Shown: one piece after another, positions 27,215-35,851 of the stretch | How the letters are laid out: every line of letters begins with the position of its first letter | Position numbering within the stretch: the first letter of the stretch is position 1 | Assembly (NCBI GenBank): GCA_012519515.1 | Contig: JAAYQC010000069.1 | Coordinates: 1-38,759, forward strand | Length of the DNA stretch: 38,759 bases | Direction: 5' to 3' | DNA from: Bacteroidales bacterium | Lineage (GTDB): Bacteria; Bacteroidota; Bacteroidia; Bacteroidales; VadinHA17 | Program-made: the position numbers and the translations under genes | The notes under the pieces: model-generated | Told to the model about the DNA's origin: nothing | Databases searched by the model: none | Seen by the model: only the letters and a program-made list of their open reading frames with translations

Positions 27215-27309
27215 GACACAAAACTAATTCTAAGTGATCCGATAATAAAAAATGAACACGGCAACTTATTAAGAGTACAATTTAAGTTATCAACAGATTC
27301 GATTTTGTA

Positions 27310-27385
27310 TCCGGTGAAGCGGGAAAACCGGAGCCCGGGAGTACTCTATACCAGCTAATAGACTATGCAGAAATGAAATCCGGGC
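27310..27385. other. Unidentified hairpin cluster upstream of the riboswitch
   Basis: TCCGGT…ACCGGA (27310-27332) and GCCCGG…CCGGGC (27333-27385) adjacent stems, with palindrome GAGTACTC between. Confidence 0.45.
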
Positions 27386-27397
27386 CTGAAACAACAC

Positions 27398-27419
27398 GTT
27401 ATAACAATGTTATAACATG
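27398..27419. promoter_or_regulatory. Double palindromic motif GTTATAAC-AAT-GTTATAAC (possible operator)
   Basis: Two copies of the perfect 8-bp palindrome, 11 bp centre to centre; the second extends to ATGTTATAACAT. Confidence 0.4.
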
Positions 27420-27462
27420 GCTTTAAGGCTCTGTAAAACAAGTTTTTACACTTCAAGTTAGC

Positions 27463-27540
27463 CGTGGAGGGTACGGGTAAACCACGGAGAACACCGGATT
27501 ACACGAACTATGCACGGAGAGAACTGAGAACACGGACTAT
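27463..27540. repeat. Degenerate CACGGAG-type low-complexity repeat
   Basis: …CCACGGAGAACACCGGATTACACGAACTATGCACGGAGAGAACTGAGAACACGGA…. Confidence 0.5.
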
Positions 27541-27556
27541 GTATGGATTGAGCTTT

Positions 27557-28405
27557 TCAGTTTATGTTTGCATTGAAGGTATCGCCCTGATCAAAATCGC
27601 CGGAGGTATAGCCTTTTCGGAACCACTCCTTACGCTGGGCCGCGGTACCGTGGGTGAAAGCATCAGGAACAACTCTTCCCTGGTATTTCTTCATCAGGAC
27701 GTCATCTCCTACCGAAGCGGCAGCGTTCATAGCTTCTTCAATATCGCCCGCCTCGAGGGAGTTGAACATCTTCTGGTCGTAGTGAGCCCACATCCCTGCC
27801 AGGAAATCAGCCTGCAGTTCAAGCCTGACAAGGAGTTTGTTTGCATTTACCTGGCTCATCCCTGATCGCCGGTTGTTTACATCGCCCAGTATTCCCAGGA
27901 GGTTCTGCACATGATGTCCGACCTCATGTGCAATCACATACGCTATTGCAAAATCGCCGTTAACCCCGAGATTTGCGCTCAGGTCGTCGAAAAATGCAAG
28001 GTCTATATATACCTTCTGATCGCCGGGGCAGTAGAACGGCCCGCTGGCAGCAGTTGCATATCCGCATGCCGACTGTACCTGGTCGCGGAAAAGGACGAGC
28101 ACGGGCGGCTTATAGGTCATGTTCGACTGCTCGAAAAGTTTTCCCCAGACATCTTCCGTTCCGGCCAGAACCACGCTCACAAAGTCCACCATTTCCTCTT
28201 CTTCGGGAGTTGAGGTAAATTCACCCGATTCTGTTGATACTGCAGGGGAATTGTCAATTATTGAGGACGGGTCGCCGCCCAGAAGAAGCACTATCAGCAC
28301 TATGACAACAGTACCTATGCCTCCTCCCACCGCCATCCTGCCTCCGCTGCTCATTCCTCTGCGGTCTTCCACATTATCGCTTTTTCGTCTGCCTTCTGTT
28401 CTCAT
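27557..28405 (-). CDS. Neutral zinc metallopeptidase, YpfJ-like (ORF track start 28477; ATG at 28405 more likely)
   Basis: MRTEGRRKSDNVEDRRG N-terminus, single TM, AYVIAHEVGHHVQNLLG HExxH motif, ELQADFLAGMWAHY. Confidence 0.93.
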   Translation of the reverse strand: MRTEGRRKSDNVEDRRGMSSGGRMAVGGGIGTVVIVLIVLLLGGDPSSIIDNSPAVSTESGEFTSTPEEEEMVDFVSVVLAGTEDVWGKLFEQSNMTYKPPVLVLFRDQVQSACGYATAASGPFYCPGDQKVYIDLAFFDDLSANLGVNGDFAIAYVIAHEVGHHVQNLLGILGDVNNRRSGMSQVNANKLLVRLELQADFLAGMWAHYDQKMFNSLEAGDIEEAMNAAASVGDDVLMKKYQGRVVPDAFTHGTAAQRKEWFRKGYTSGDFDQGDTFNANIN

Positions 28406-28543
28406 TTTTTTGTTCTTTGTTTGAATTATACCCGCGAACTCCGTCAAATCCCGTACCGGAAGTCCGGAATGGAACAACGGAATGCCAATAACTGTTAAAA
28501 ATATAAAAGTTTAGTGAATACCTGATTTATTTAGCCGGCAGAA

Positions 28544-29440
28544 TTAAGGAACCCTCAGCGGTTTATCGGATTCAGGTTTCAGCGAGACACTTGCCATTAC
28601 CGGCCAGTGATCGGAAATGTAAATCCCGTGGTCCTTTCGGATAAAAGTTCTGTGGTCTAGTACTTTCATTCCGTTACGCACAAAGATATAATCGATCCTG
28701 CCCGACGATATACTGTCGGAAAAGCCGTTGAAGGTATATGCCGGTCCGGTTGGTCTTTTTTCCGACACGGCATAAGTATCGGCAAGAATAGGCAGGCTTT
28801 CGAACGGACCCGTGAGTATCTCGTATCCTTTCGCGGAGATTCGCATGTTGAAATCGCCTGTTATCACGAAGGGGAAACCGGCAGTGATGCTGTCGACTTT
28901 ATTAAGCAGCAGACTGGAGCTCATTATCCTTGCCGAGTCGGAGTCGTGAGCAAAGTGAGTATTAAAGAAAAAGAAATGTTTTGATGATGTTTTTTCCGAC
29001 AGTTCCACCCATGTTACTATTCTTGGAAGTCCGGCCCCCCAGGCCTGCGATCCTGCCACCGAAGGGGAATCAGACAGCCAGAAGGTTTTCGAACGTATCA
29101 GGTCGAACCTGTCCTTCCTGAAGAATACCGGGTTCATCTCCCCTTGTTTTACACCGTCGCTTCTTCCCACTCCCACCGAACTGTAATCGGTCAGAGCGGA
29201 ATCGATGTACTCATACTGATGATTCAGTACCTCCTGCATTCCGATAAGGTCGGGCATTTCTTCCTTGAGGAAACTGCACAGGAATGCCGCGCGGTTGGGC
29301 CACGCGTTGATGCTGTCGCGCGGGTTGTCGTACCTGATATTGAAAGTCATGACCTTCAGGGTATCCGGATCCTGCTTTCTCTTACAGTTGGGAAGAAGAA
29401 TGATAAGGAACATGGCGATAAGAAAACACAATTTCTTCAT
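28544..29440 (-). CDS. Endonuclease/exonuclease/phosphatase family lipoprotein
   Basis: Lipobox LLPNCKRK; KVMTFNIRYDNP, IGMQEVL, FVITGDFNM, SDHWPVMA motifs. Confidence 0.92.
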   Translation of the reverse strand: MKKLCFLIAMFLIILLPNCKRKQDPDTLKVMTFNIRYDNPRDSINAWPNRAAFLCSFLKEEMPDLIGMQEVLNHQYEYIDSALTDYSSVGVGRSDGVKQGEMNPVFFRKDRFDLIRSKTFWLSDSPSVAGSQAWGAGLPRIVTWVELSEKTSSKHFFFFNTHFAHDSDSARIMSSSLLLNKVDSITAGFPFVITGDFNMRISAKGYEILTGPFESLPILADTYAVSEKRPTGPAYTFNGFSDSISSGRIDYIFVRNGMKVLDHRTFIRKDHGIYISDHWPVMASVSLKPESDKPLRVP

Positions 29441-29545
29441 AGAAAGATAATTTTGATGAGATACGGGGCATCACTGACAAAAATAATAAAAGCTGAAAAC
29501 TGATAATGCGAATTTCCTTGTACAAAAGCAATATTGCAAATATAC

Positions 29546-29553
29546 TATATTTG
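29546..29553 (+). promoter_or_regulatory. -7 element TATATTTG upstream of mutL
   Basis: TAnnTTTG match 27 bp upstream of ATG 29580. Confidence 0.5.
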
Positions 29554-29579
29554 CATCAGGTTTAAAACGAGGATGAAAA

Positions 29580-31376
29580 ATGCCCGATGTTATAAAGCTG
29601 TTACCCGATTCGGTTGCAAATCAGATAGCTGCAGGGGAAGTGATTCAGAGGCCTTCATCGGTGGTGAAGGAATTGATGGAGAATGCAGTCGATGCCGGAT
29701 CAGAGAAAATAGATGTCGTCATCAGGGATTCCGGAAGGACTCTCATCCAGGTGATAGATAACGGCACCGGCATGTCGGAGACTGATGCCCGGCTGGCATT
29801 TGAAAGGCATGCCACTTCAAAGATTACCACTGCAAACGACCTTTTCAAAATAAGCACCAAGGGTTTCCGCGGAGAAGCCCTTGCCTCCATAGCTGCCGTT
29901 GCCATGGTTGAGCTCCGTACCAAAAGAGAAGAGGATGAATCAGGAACCCTGCTTGAGATCAGCGCTTCGAAAGTGGAGACACAGGAGCCATGCAGCTGTT
30001 CCACCGGTTCGAACATTTCAGTGAAGAACCTGTTTTTCAACATCCCTGCCAGGAGAAAATTCCTCAAATCGGACAATACCGAGATGAGGCATATAATCAA
30101 TGAGTTCCAGAAGATTGTCATAGCCCATCCCGAAATCAGGTTCACCCTTATTCACAACGACAGCGAGGTTTACAACCTTCTCCGGGGAAGCACACGGCAA
30201 AGGATAATCTCCGTCTTCGGCCGGCAAATAAACAACGACCTTATCAGGCTCGACACAAGCACCACCCTCATTGCCATCAGCGGCTTTATAGGAAAGCCTG
30301 AAAACGCAAGACGGTCATTCGGAGAGCAGTTCTTTTTCGTGAACAACAGGTTCATGAAACATCCCTATTTCCACAAGGCAGTAATTGAAGCCTATCAGAA
30401 CTTGCTGCCCCCTGAAGCCATACCTTCTTATTTTATATTCATGGAGGCCGATCCCGCGTCCATCGACATAAATATTCACCCCACCAAGACGGAGATCAAG
30501 TTCGAGGACGAAAGAGCTATCTGGCAGATACTGATGGCTTCGGTCAGGGAAGCCCTGGGCAGGTTCAATATAGTGCCTTCGCTCGATTTCAAAGGTGAAG
30601 GGCTTGTAGATATTCCGGTAATATCCTCATTCCGGGACATTCCCGAGCCGCCACCGATCACGATCAATCCTGACTACGACCCCTTTGCCGGCGATGACAG
30701 GCATTCGACGCAAAGCAGGCTTATCGAAAGGTTTGAAAGGGAGAAAACTGAAGGCTGGGAGAAACTGTACGAAGGTCATGAAAGAGATAAGGAGGATAGC
30801 AGCAGGGTATTTGCCGACAGGAAGTTTTTCCAGATGAAGAACAAGTATATAATCTGTCCCGTTAAGTCGGGACTGATGATCATCGATCAGAAAAGAGCTC
30901 ACGAAAGGGTACTTTTTGAACAGTTCCTGAAAAATCTGGAGAACCGTCTCAGTCTCAGCCAGGCCCAGCTATTCCCGGTTGAAGTCACCCTCGACCCTTC
31001 TGATATTTTGATACTCAAGGAAATAGAAGACGATCTCCGGCTGTTGGGATTCGCCTTTGAATACAGGGATGAAAATTCAATTTCAATAACCGGGAAACCT
31101 TCGGGCATTGGTACCGACGATCCCGCGATGATGATTGAGATACTTCTCGAGGAATTCAAGAGAACAAAGTCAGATCCTGCCGCGGGCATAAGGGAAAAAG
31201 TTGCATCAGCCATGGCAGGCGCATCTGCAATTCCGTATGGCAAGCCCCTGATGAAAGACGAAATGGAGGAATTGTTCGACGCTCTCTTCCTGTGCAAGGC
31301 TCCCAACTATTCACCGACCGGGAAACCCGTGATCAACATCCTTACCATGGATGAGATTGACAGGCGACTGAAATAA
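29580..31376 (+). CDS. mutL: DNA mismatch repair protein MutL
   Basis: LPDSVANQIAAGEVIQRPSSVVKELMENAVDAG, IQVIDNGTGMSETDA, ATSKI, TKGFRGEALASIAAVA; C-terminal region with DQKRAHERVLFE. Confidence 0.98.
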   Translation: MPDVIKLLPDSVANQIAAGEVIQRPSSVVKELMENAVDAGSEKIDVVIRDSGRTLIQVIDNGTGMSETDARLAFERHATSKITTANDLFKISTKGFRGEALASIAAVAMVELRTKREEDESGTLLEISASKVETQEPCSCSTGSNISVKNLFFNIPARRKFLKSDNTEMRHIINEFQKIVIAHPEIRFTLIHNDSEVYNLLRGSTRQRIISVFGRQINNDLIRLDTSTTLIAISGFIGKPENARRSFGEQFFFVNNRFMKHPYFHKAVIEAYQNLLPPEAIPSYFIFMEADPASIDINIHPTKTEIKFEDERAIWQILMASVREALGRFNIVPSLDFKGEGLVDIPVISSFRDIPEPPPITINPDYDPFAGDDRHSTQSRLIERFEREKTEGWEKLYEGHERDKEDSSRVFADRKFFQMKNKYIICPVKSGLMIIDQKRAHERVLFEQFLKNLENRLSLSQAQLFPVEVTLDPSDILILKEIEDDLRLLGFAFEYRDENSISITGKPSGIGTDDPAMMIEILLEEFKRTKSDPAAGIREKVASAMAGASAIPYGKPLMKDEMEELFDALFLCKAPNYSPTGKPVINILTMDEIDRRLK

Positions 31377-31421
31377 ACCCTGCAATTTTTCTGAAGCCAT
31401 ATATGATCCGGATGTAAGCTC

Positions 31422-31452
31422 TTTGTCGGATAAATTGATAATAGTATCTTTG
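31422..31452 (+). promoter_or_regulatory. Bacteroidota-type promoter for first rhomboid gene
   Basis: TTTG (31422-31425)-N19-TATCTTTG (31445-31452), exact fit to TTTG-N19-TAnnTTTG. Confidence 0.75.
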
Positions 31453-31478
31453 CCCAATTATTGAATAAAATCCATTTG

Positions 31479-32222
31479 ATGAACGGATACGGAAGAGGGT
31501 TCTCGGCTTTGCCTCCGGTAGTAAAGAACCTCATTATCATAAATGTCCTTCTGCTTGTAATAACCTGGACCGTCCGAAGCGTTCTCGGCTATGATCTCAC
31601 GGCCGTTCTGGGTCTTTACTTTCCTAAATCGGAGATGTTCAGGCCATTCCAGATCCTTACACACATGTTCATGCATGCCGGCTTCTGGCATCTTTTCTTC
31701 AATATGTTCGCCCTTTACATGTTCGGCGGCGTTCTTGAGACTGTGTGGGGGCCAAAGCGGTTTTTCATTTACTACATGGTTTGCGGGCTTGGGGCTGCCC
31801 TTGTTCATGAATCGGTTATAGCAATCCAGTACGCGAAGGTGATGAAGGCTATCAGGCCCGATCAGCTTCAGCTTGTTCTGGCCGACGGCGCCATGATTCT
31901 GAGTGAGGGAAAACAGTATGCCGATGTCACCATGAAAAATCTCCAGATGATACTTAACATACCGACGGTTGGTGCATCCGGGGCTATTTTCGGTATTCTG
32001 CTTGCTTTCGGGGTCCTTTTCCCGAACACCCAGCTGCTGCTTCTATTCCCCCCTATTCCTATAAGGGCGAAATATTTTGTAATCGGCTACGGTGCCATCG
32101 AATTATGGCTGGCGCTTACACAGCCCGGAAGCAACATAGCTCATGCAGCCCATCTCGGAGGAATGTTATTCGGCTATATCCTGATCAGGTACTGGAGGAA
32201 AACATCAAAAACACTTTACTGA
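31479..32222 (+). CDS. Rhomboid family intramembrane serine protease (first; ORF track start TTG 31461)
   Basis: HMFMHAGFWHLFFNMFALYMFG, VGASGAIFG (Ser), HAAHLGGMLFGY (His). Confidence 0.95.
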   Translation: MNGYGRGFSALPPVVKNLIIINVLLLVITWTVRSVLGYDLTAVLGLYFPKSEMFRPFQILTHMFMHAGFWHLFFNMFALYMFGGVLETVWGPKRFFIYYMVCGLGAALVHESVIAIQYAKVMKAIRPDQLQLVLADGAMILSEGKQYADVTMKNLQMILNIPTVGASGAIFGILLAFGVLFPNTQLLLLFPPIPIRAKYFVIGYGAIELWLALTQPGSNIAHAAHLGGMLFGYILIRYWRKTSKTLY

Positions 32223-32226
32223 GAAT

Positions 32227-33117
32227 ATGTCCCTGTGGCACAACATAAAAAAGACATTCAGCGATGCAAATAAACTTAACAGGCTGATATACATCAATGT
32301 CGCGGTTTTCCTTTTCCTGTCGGCCATATCGATCATTACTTATCTCTTTAACGACGAAGCGTTTTCAATGAAGGTCCTCAGGCTCTTCGCGGTTCCTGCA
32401 TCGCTCAGGACGCTCGCCATGAAACCATGGACGCTGATAACATACATGTTCACGCACAAGGACATTCTGCATATACTTTTCAACATGCTATGGCTCTACT
32501 GGTTCGGGAGGATCTTCCTTGAATACCTCGACCAGCGGAAACTTGTTGTCGTGTACATCCTCGGAGGCATATCCGGAGCAATAGTCTATGTCCTGTCGTT
32601 CAACATCTTTCCCGTGTTCACCAGTCTCATTCCCGAGTCGGTTGCCATCGGAGCCTCGGCGTCGGTAATGGCTGTCGTGGTAGCTATCGCGGCTTATGTT
32701 CCGAATTATCCGGTTCACCTGCTGCTTATCGGACGGGTAAAGATTATCTGGATTGCAGTCGGTATCTTCGTCCTGACCTCATTTATGGATTTTTCCGTCA
32801 ATTCGGGCGGAAAACTTGCACATATGGGGGGCGCACTCTTCGGCTACCTTTACATTGTAAACCTGAGGAAGGGTAAGGATCCGGGAAGGACCCTCAACAG
32901 GATTATCGATTCAATAGCCTCTCTTTTCAAAGCCCGGAAGGAAAAGATGAAGGTGAGCTATAGCAGGAAAAAGACCGATTATGAATACAACAAGGCAAAA
33001 GCCGAGCGTCAGGAAAAGATAGACAGGATACTCGACAAGATATCCAAGGGAGGTTACGACAGTCTTACCAAAGAGGAAAAAGATCTTCTCTTCTCGGAAA
33101 GTCAGAAGCAAAACTGA
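32227..33117 (+). CDS. Rhomboid family intramembrane serine protease (second) with charged C-terminal tail
   Basis: YMFTHKDILHILFNMLWLYWFG, IGASASVMAV (Ser), LAHMGGALFGYLY (His), Lys/Glu-rich tail. Confidence 0.93.
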   Translation: MSLWHNIKKTFSDANKLNRLIYINVAVFLFLSAISIITYLFNDEAFSMKVLRLFAVPASLRTLAMKPWTLITYMFTHKDILHILFNMLWLYWFGRIFLEYLDQRKLVVVYILGGISGAIVYVLSFNIFPVFTSLIPESVAIGASASVMAVVVAIAAYVPNYPVHLLLIGRVKIIWIAVGIFVLTSFMDFSVNSGGKLAHMGGALFGYLYIVNLRKGKDPGRTLNRIIDSIASLFKARKEKMKVSYSRKKTDYEYNKAKAERQEKIDRILDKISKGGYDSLTKEEKDLLFSESQKQN

Positions 33118-33228
33118 TCACTCATCCGGGAATACTCATAAATCAATAATCACAGTGATTAAAAATCATCATTTTTAATTACCGTTTTTGAAGGAATTCA
33201 GGTACATTAGCAGGAAATCCCGGAGACT

Positions 33229-34314
33229 TTGAAGAAAGCATTTTACAAAATACTTCTTGGTATCAATGTCCTTTTCGCGTTTTCCCTGGCATTGTCATAT
33301 CTTTCGGTTCATATCAATCCCGATATTATCGCTTTCCCGGCACTCTTCGGTCTTGCCTATCCCTATCTTCTGCTTATCAACATCTTGTTCTGCCTGATCT
33401 GGGTGATAAACCTGAAATGGGAGGTTCTGATTTCGTTGCTTGTCATTCTTGCCGGCTATACTCATTTTTCAAATTATCTGAAAGTTCAGAAACCTGAGGG
33501 CGACAAGACAGGAACCTTCCAGGTGCAGAGTTATAACGTAAGGCTTTTCAATTATTACGAAGGGCCGGGAAACAGCAATTCAGAGAAGAAAATACTTGAG
33601 CTGCTCAGAAATCAAAGAGCAGATGTAATATGCCTTCAGGAGATTTTTCTTTCAGGCGATCCGCTGCTGAAGCAGCAGGAAATAAAGGCGGCCCTGGGAA
33701 AAGGATACAATTCCCATTTCAAGATAATCCGCACAGGGAGGAACCGGTCGTACGGGATAGTAACCCTTAGCCGTTATCCTATTGTCTCAAGGAATGATAT
33801 TGTTCATGAGAAGTCGTCGAGCCTTTCAATTTACACCGATATAATTGCAGACGGTGATACCATAAGGATATTCAACAACCATCTGCAATCGTTCAGGCTG
33901 CACCGGAGGGAAAGGACTTTTATCACTGAACTTTTTGGAGGGATAGATGAACGTGATACTTTCAATGAGATTGTAAACCTGTCATCGAGTCTGCGGGCAG
34001 GTTTTATTAAGAGGTCTTCCCAGGCCCAGGCTCTCAGGGAAATAATAGGGAAATCGCCCTACCCTGTAATTGTTGCAGGTGACTTCAACGACACACCCGT
34101 GTCATATTCATACCGTAAAATCAGAAAAGGACTTAATGATGCATTTTTAAGTGCGGGATACGGGGCCGGATTCACCTACAAGGGGAATTACCCCCCGAAC
34201 AGGATCGATTATATACTGTTTGACAATTTCTTTGAATGCCGGCACTTCAACATCGAAAAAGTGAAGTACTCAGATCACTATCCGATTACGGCTTTTTTCA
34301 GGAAGAAAAACTAG
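33229..34314 (+). CDS. Membrane-anchored endonuclease/exonuclease/phosphatase family protein
   Basis: N-terminal TM segments, QSYNVRLFNYYEG, VICLQEIFLS, VIVAGDFNDTPVS, YSDHYPITAFF; TTG start. Confidence 0.9.
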   Translation: MKKAFYKILLGINVLFAFSLALSYLSVHINPDIIAFPALFGLAYPYLLLINILFCLIWVINLKWEVLISLLVILAGYTHFSNYLKVQKPEGDKTGTFQVQSYNVRLFNYYEGPGNSNSEKKILELLRNQRADVICLQEIFLSGDPLLKQQEIKAALGKGYNSHFKIIRTGRNRSYGIVTLSRYPIVSRNDIVHEKSSSLSIYTDIIADGDTIRIFNNHLQSFRLHRRERTFITELFGGIDERDTFNEIVNLSSSLRAGFIKRSSQAQALREIIGKSPYPVIVAGDFNDTPVSYSYRKIRKGLNDAFLSAGYGAGFTYKGNYPPNRIDYILFDNFFECRHFNIEKVKYSDHYPITAFFRKKN

Positions 34315-34356
34315 ATTGGGTTCGGGGTTTGGGGTTTGAGGTAGTCAATGGTTGTT

Positions 34357-34536
34357 TACCCCCTTCCCAACCTTCCCCCAAGTGAAGGAGCAAGAAGATT
34401 CTGCTAATATTGGGAAGAAATATGAACTTCATTATTTGATGTAACAAATTGAACAGCAGGGGCATTTCCCCCTTGGGGGAAACGGGAAAGGGGGTAAGTG
34501 AATGCAGGGGAAACAGGAAAGAGGGTAAATGAACTG
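34357..34536. repeat. G/C-homopolymer-rich intergenic repeats (inverted 26-bp pair plus 30-bp direct repeat)
   Basis: TACCCCCTTCCCAACCTTCCCCCAAG versus reverse complement of CCTTGGGGGAAACGGGAAAGGGGGTA; core palindrome TTTCCCCCTTGGGGGAAA (34465-34482); direct repeat GGGGAAACGGGAAAGGGGGTAAGTGAA / GGGGAAACAGGAAAGAGGGTAAATGAA. Confidence 0.8.
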
Positions 34537-34663
34537 GTACAGGAGGAAATGATTCAAGAAACATATTACGGGATGCAGTGCCCGGTATGCGGTTCGGGGT
34601 TCAAGGTTCGCAGCTATGCAAGTTTCGTTAAGTGTTTAGCATTCAACGTTCAACAAACCCTAT

Positions 34664-34693
34664 GCAACCTTCGCTAAATCCTCATGATAAGAG
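34664..34693 (-). repeat. 30-bp unique module shared with the element near 3660-3690
   Basis: Minus strand CTCTTATCATGAGGATTTAGCGAAGGTTGC versus CTCTTACAATGAGGAATTAGCGAAGGTTGT on plus strand: 26/30 identical by eye. Confidence 0.9.
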
Positions 34694-34737
34694 ACTTGCA
34701 AGACCTGCATGACCTGCACGACTTGCAAGACCTGTCC
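34693..34737. repeat. Nonanucleotide array, five units of GACYTGCAN
   Basis: GACTTGCAA GACCTGCAT GACCTGCAC GACTTGCAA GACCTGTCC. Confidence 0.9.
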
Positions 34738-34742
34738 TTTTG

Positions 34743-34812
34743 CCCTGTGCCCTGTGCTCTGTGCCCTGAGCCCTGTGCCCTGTGCCCTGTGCCCTGAGCC
34801 CTGTGCCCTGTG
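34743..34812. repeat. Heptanucleotide tandem array, ten units of CCCTGWG (reverse complement of CWCAGGG)
   Basis: CCCTGTG CCCTGTG CTCTGTG CCCTGAG CCCTGTG x3 CCCTGAG CCCTGTG x2. Confidence 0.95.
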
Positions 34813-34816
34813 CCAT

Positions 34817-35764
34817 TTACACCAGCAATCCCGTCAAATCAACATTTCCGCCCGAAATAACAAGACCCACTTTTTTTCCCCTGAACAATTCCGGATTTTC
34901 TCCCACCACTGCCAGCACGGTAGCCGACGAAGGCTCTATGATGATTTTCATTCTCTCCCATACCAGTTTCATCGATTGTATTATCGACTCCTCGCTTACT
35001 GTAATGATATCATCTACATTTTTGCGGATTATTGAAAATGTCAGTTCACTCAATGAGGTTAGAAGTCCGTCGGCTATTGTTAAAGGATTAACAGAAGGAG
35101 TGAGTATTCCCGTTGTGAACGACTTCCATGCATCATTGGCATTTAGTGGTTCAGCTCCGAAAACTTTAATTCCCGGGTTGATCCCCTTTGTGCATGTCGA
35201 GGTTCCGCTTATGAGTCCTCCGCCACCAACCGGAGCAATTACTGCATCCAGATCATTTATTTCCGCAAGGAGTTCAAGGGAAGCGGTTCCCTGGCCGCAT
35301 ATCACCATGAAATTATCGTAGGGATGAATGAGTGTCGCCCCGGTCGACTCCATGATAGCCTTGCAAGTTTCCTCACGTGCCCGCGTTGTGGGTTTGCAGA
35401 AGGTTATTTCAGCACCGTATCCTGCAACAGCGTCTTTCTTGACCGACGGGGCGTTTTCAGGCATCACGATGTAGGCCTTTATTCCGTTCATCCTTGCGGC
35501 AAGGGCCAGGGCGGCGGCATGGTTACCCGATGAATGTGTCACGACACCCATTTTCCTGTTTTCCTGGCCAAGAGAGAGGACAGCATTTGTAGCGCCTCGG
35601 AATTTGAATGCCCCGACCTTCTGAAAGTTCTCACATTTGAAAAAAAGTTCGCAGCCGAAAATATTATTCAGCAGGCTTGAGGTAAGAACGGGTGTCCGCT
35701 TGATAAATGGACTTATCCTAAGGTGAGCAGACTGAATATCTGCCAGTGTTGGGAGTGTCATTCC
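34817..35764 (-). CDS. PLP-dependent threonine/serine dehydratase (or serine racemase-like)
   Basis: FFKCENFQKVGAFKFRGATNAV (PLP lysine), THSSGNHAAALALAA, APVGGGGLISGTSTCTKG; likely ATG at 35764 rather than 35779. Confidence 0.93.
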   Translation of the reverse strand, partial: GMTLPTLADIQSAHLRISPFIKRTPVLTSSLLNNIFGCELFFKCENFQKVGAFKFRGATNAVLSLGQENRKMGVVTHSSGNHAAALALAARMNGIKAYIVMPENAPSVKKDAVAGYGAEITFCKPTTRAREETCKAIMESTGATLIHPYDNFMVICGQGTASLELLAEINDLDAVIAPVGGGGLISGTSTCTKGINPGIKVFGAEPLNANDAWKSFTTGILTPSVNPLTIADGLLTSLSELTFSIIRKNVDDIITVSEESIIQSMKLVWERMKIIIEPSSATVLAVVGENPELFRGKKVGLVISGGNVDLTGLLV

Positions 35765-35785
35765 ATGGGTTTTAACCAAAATTAC

Positions 35786-35825
35786 AAAAAAAATTCCCCC
35801 CTCCGGGAATACGGAGAGGGGAATT
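35786..35825 (-). terminator. Rho-independent terminator downstream of hppA
   Basis: Minus strand AATTCCCCTCTCCG-TATTCC-CGGAGGGGGGAATT followed by a T8 run. Confidence 0.85.
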
Positions 35826-35851
35826 AATATTCAATAAATCATATTACCGTA

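Noticed and set aside
27310-27385. Second cobalamin riboswitch or group II intron domain V remnant
   Set aside because: Only partial similarity (GGTGAAGCGGGAAAACCGG); conserved cores of either family are missing.
33118-33228. Terminator at AATCACAGTGATT / TTAAAAATCATCATTTTTAA
   Set aside because: AT-rich short palindromes without a GC-rich stem; too weak to call.
34709-35321. ORFs 34709-35035 and 34782-35321 with Cys/Pro/Ala/Leu repeat N-termini (ALCPVLCALSPVPCAL…)
   Set aside because: Translation of the 7-bp non-coding array plus antisense of the dehydratase gene; period 7 is incompatible with a selected codon repeat here.
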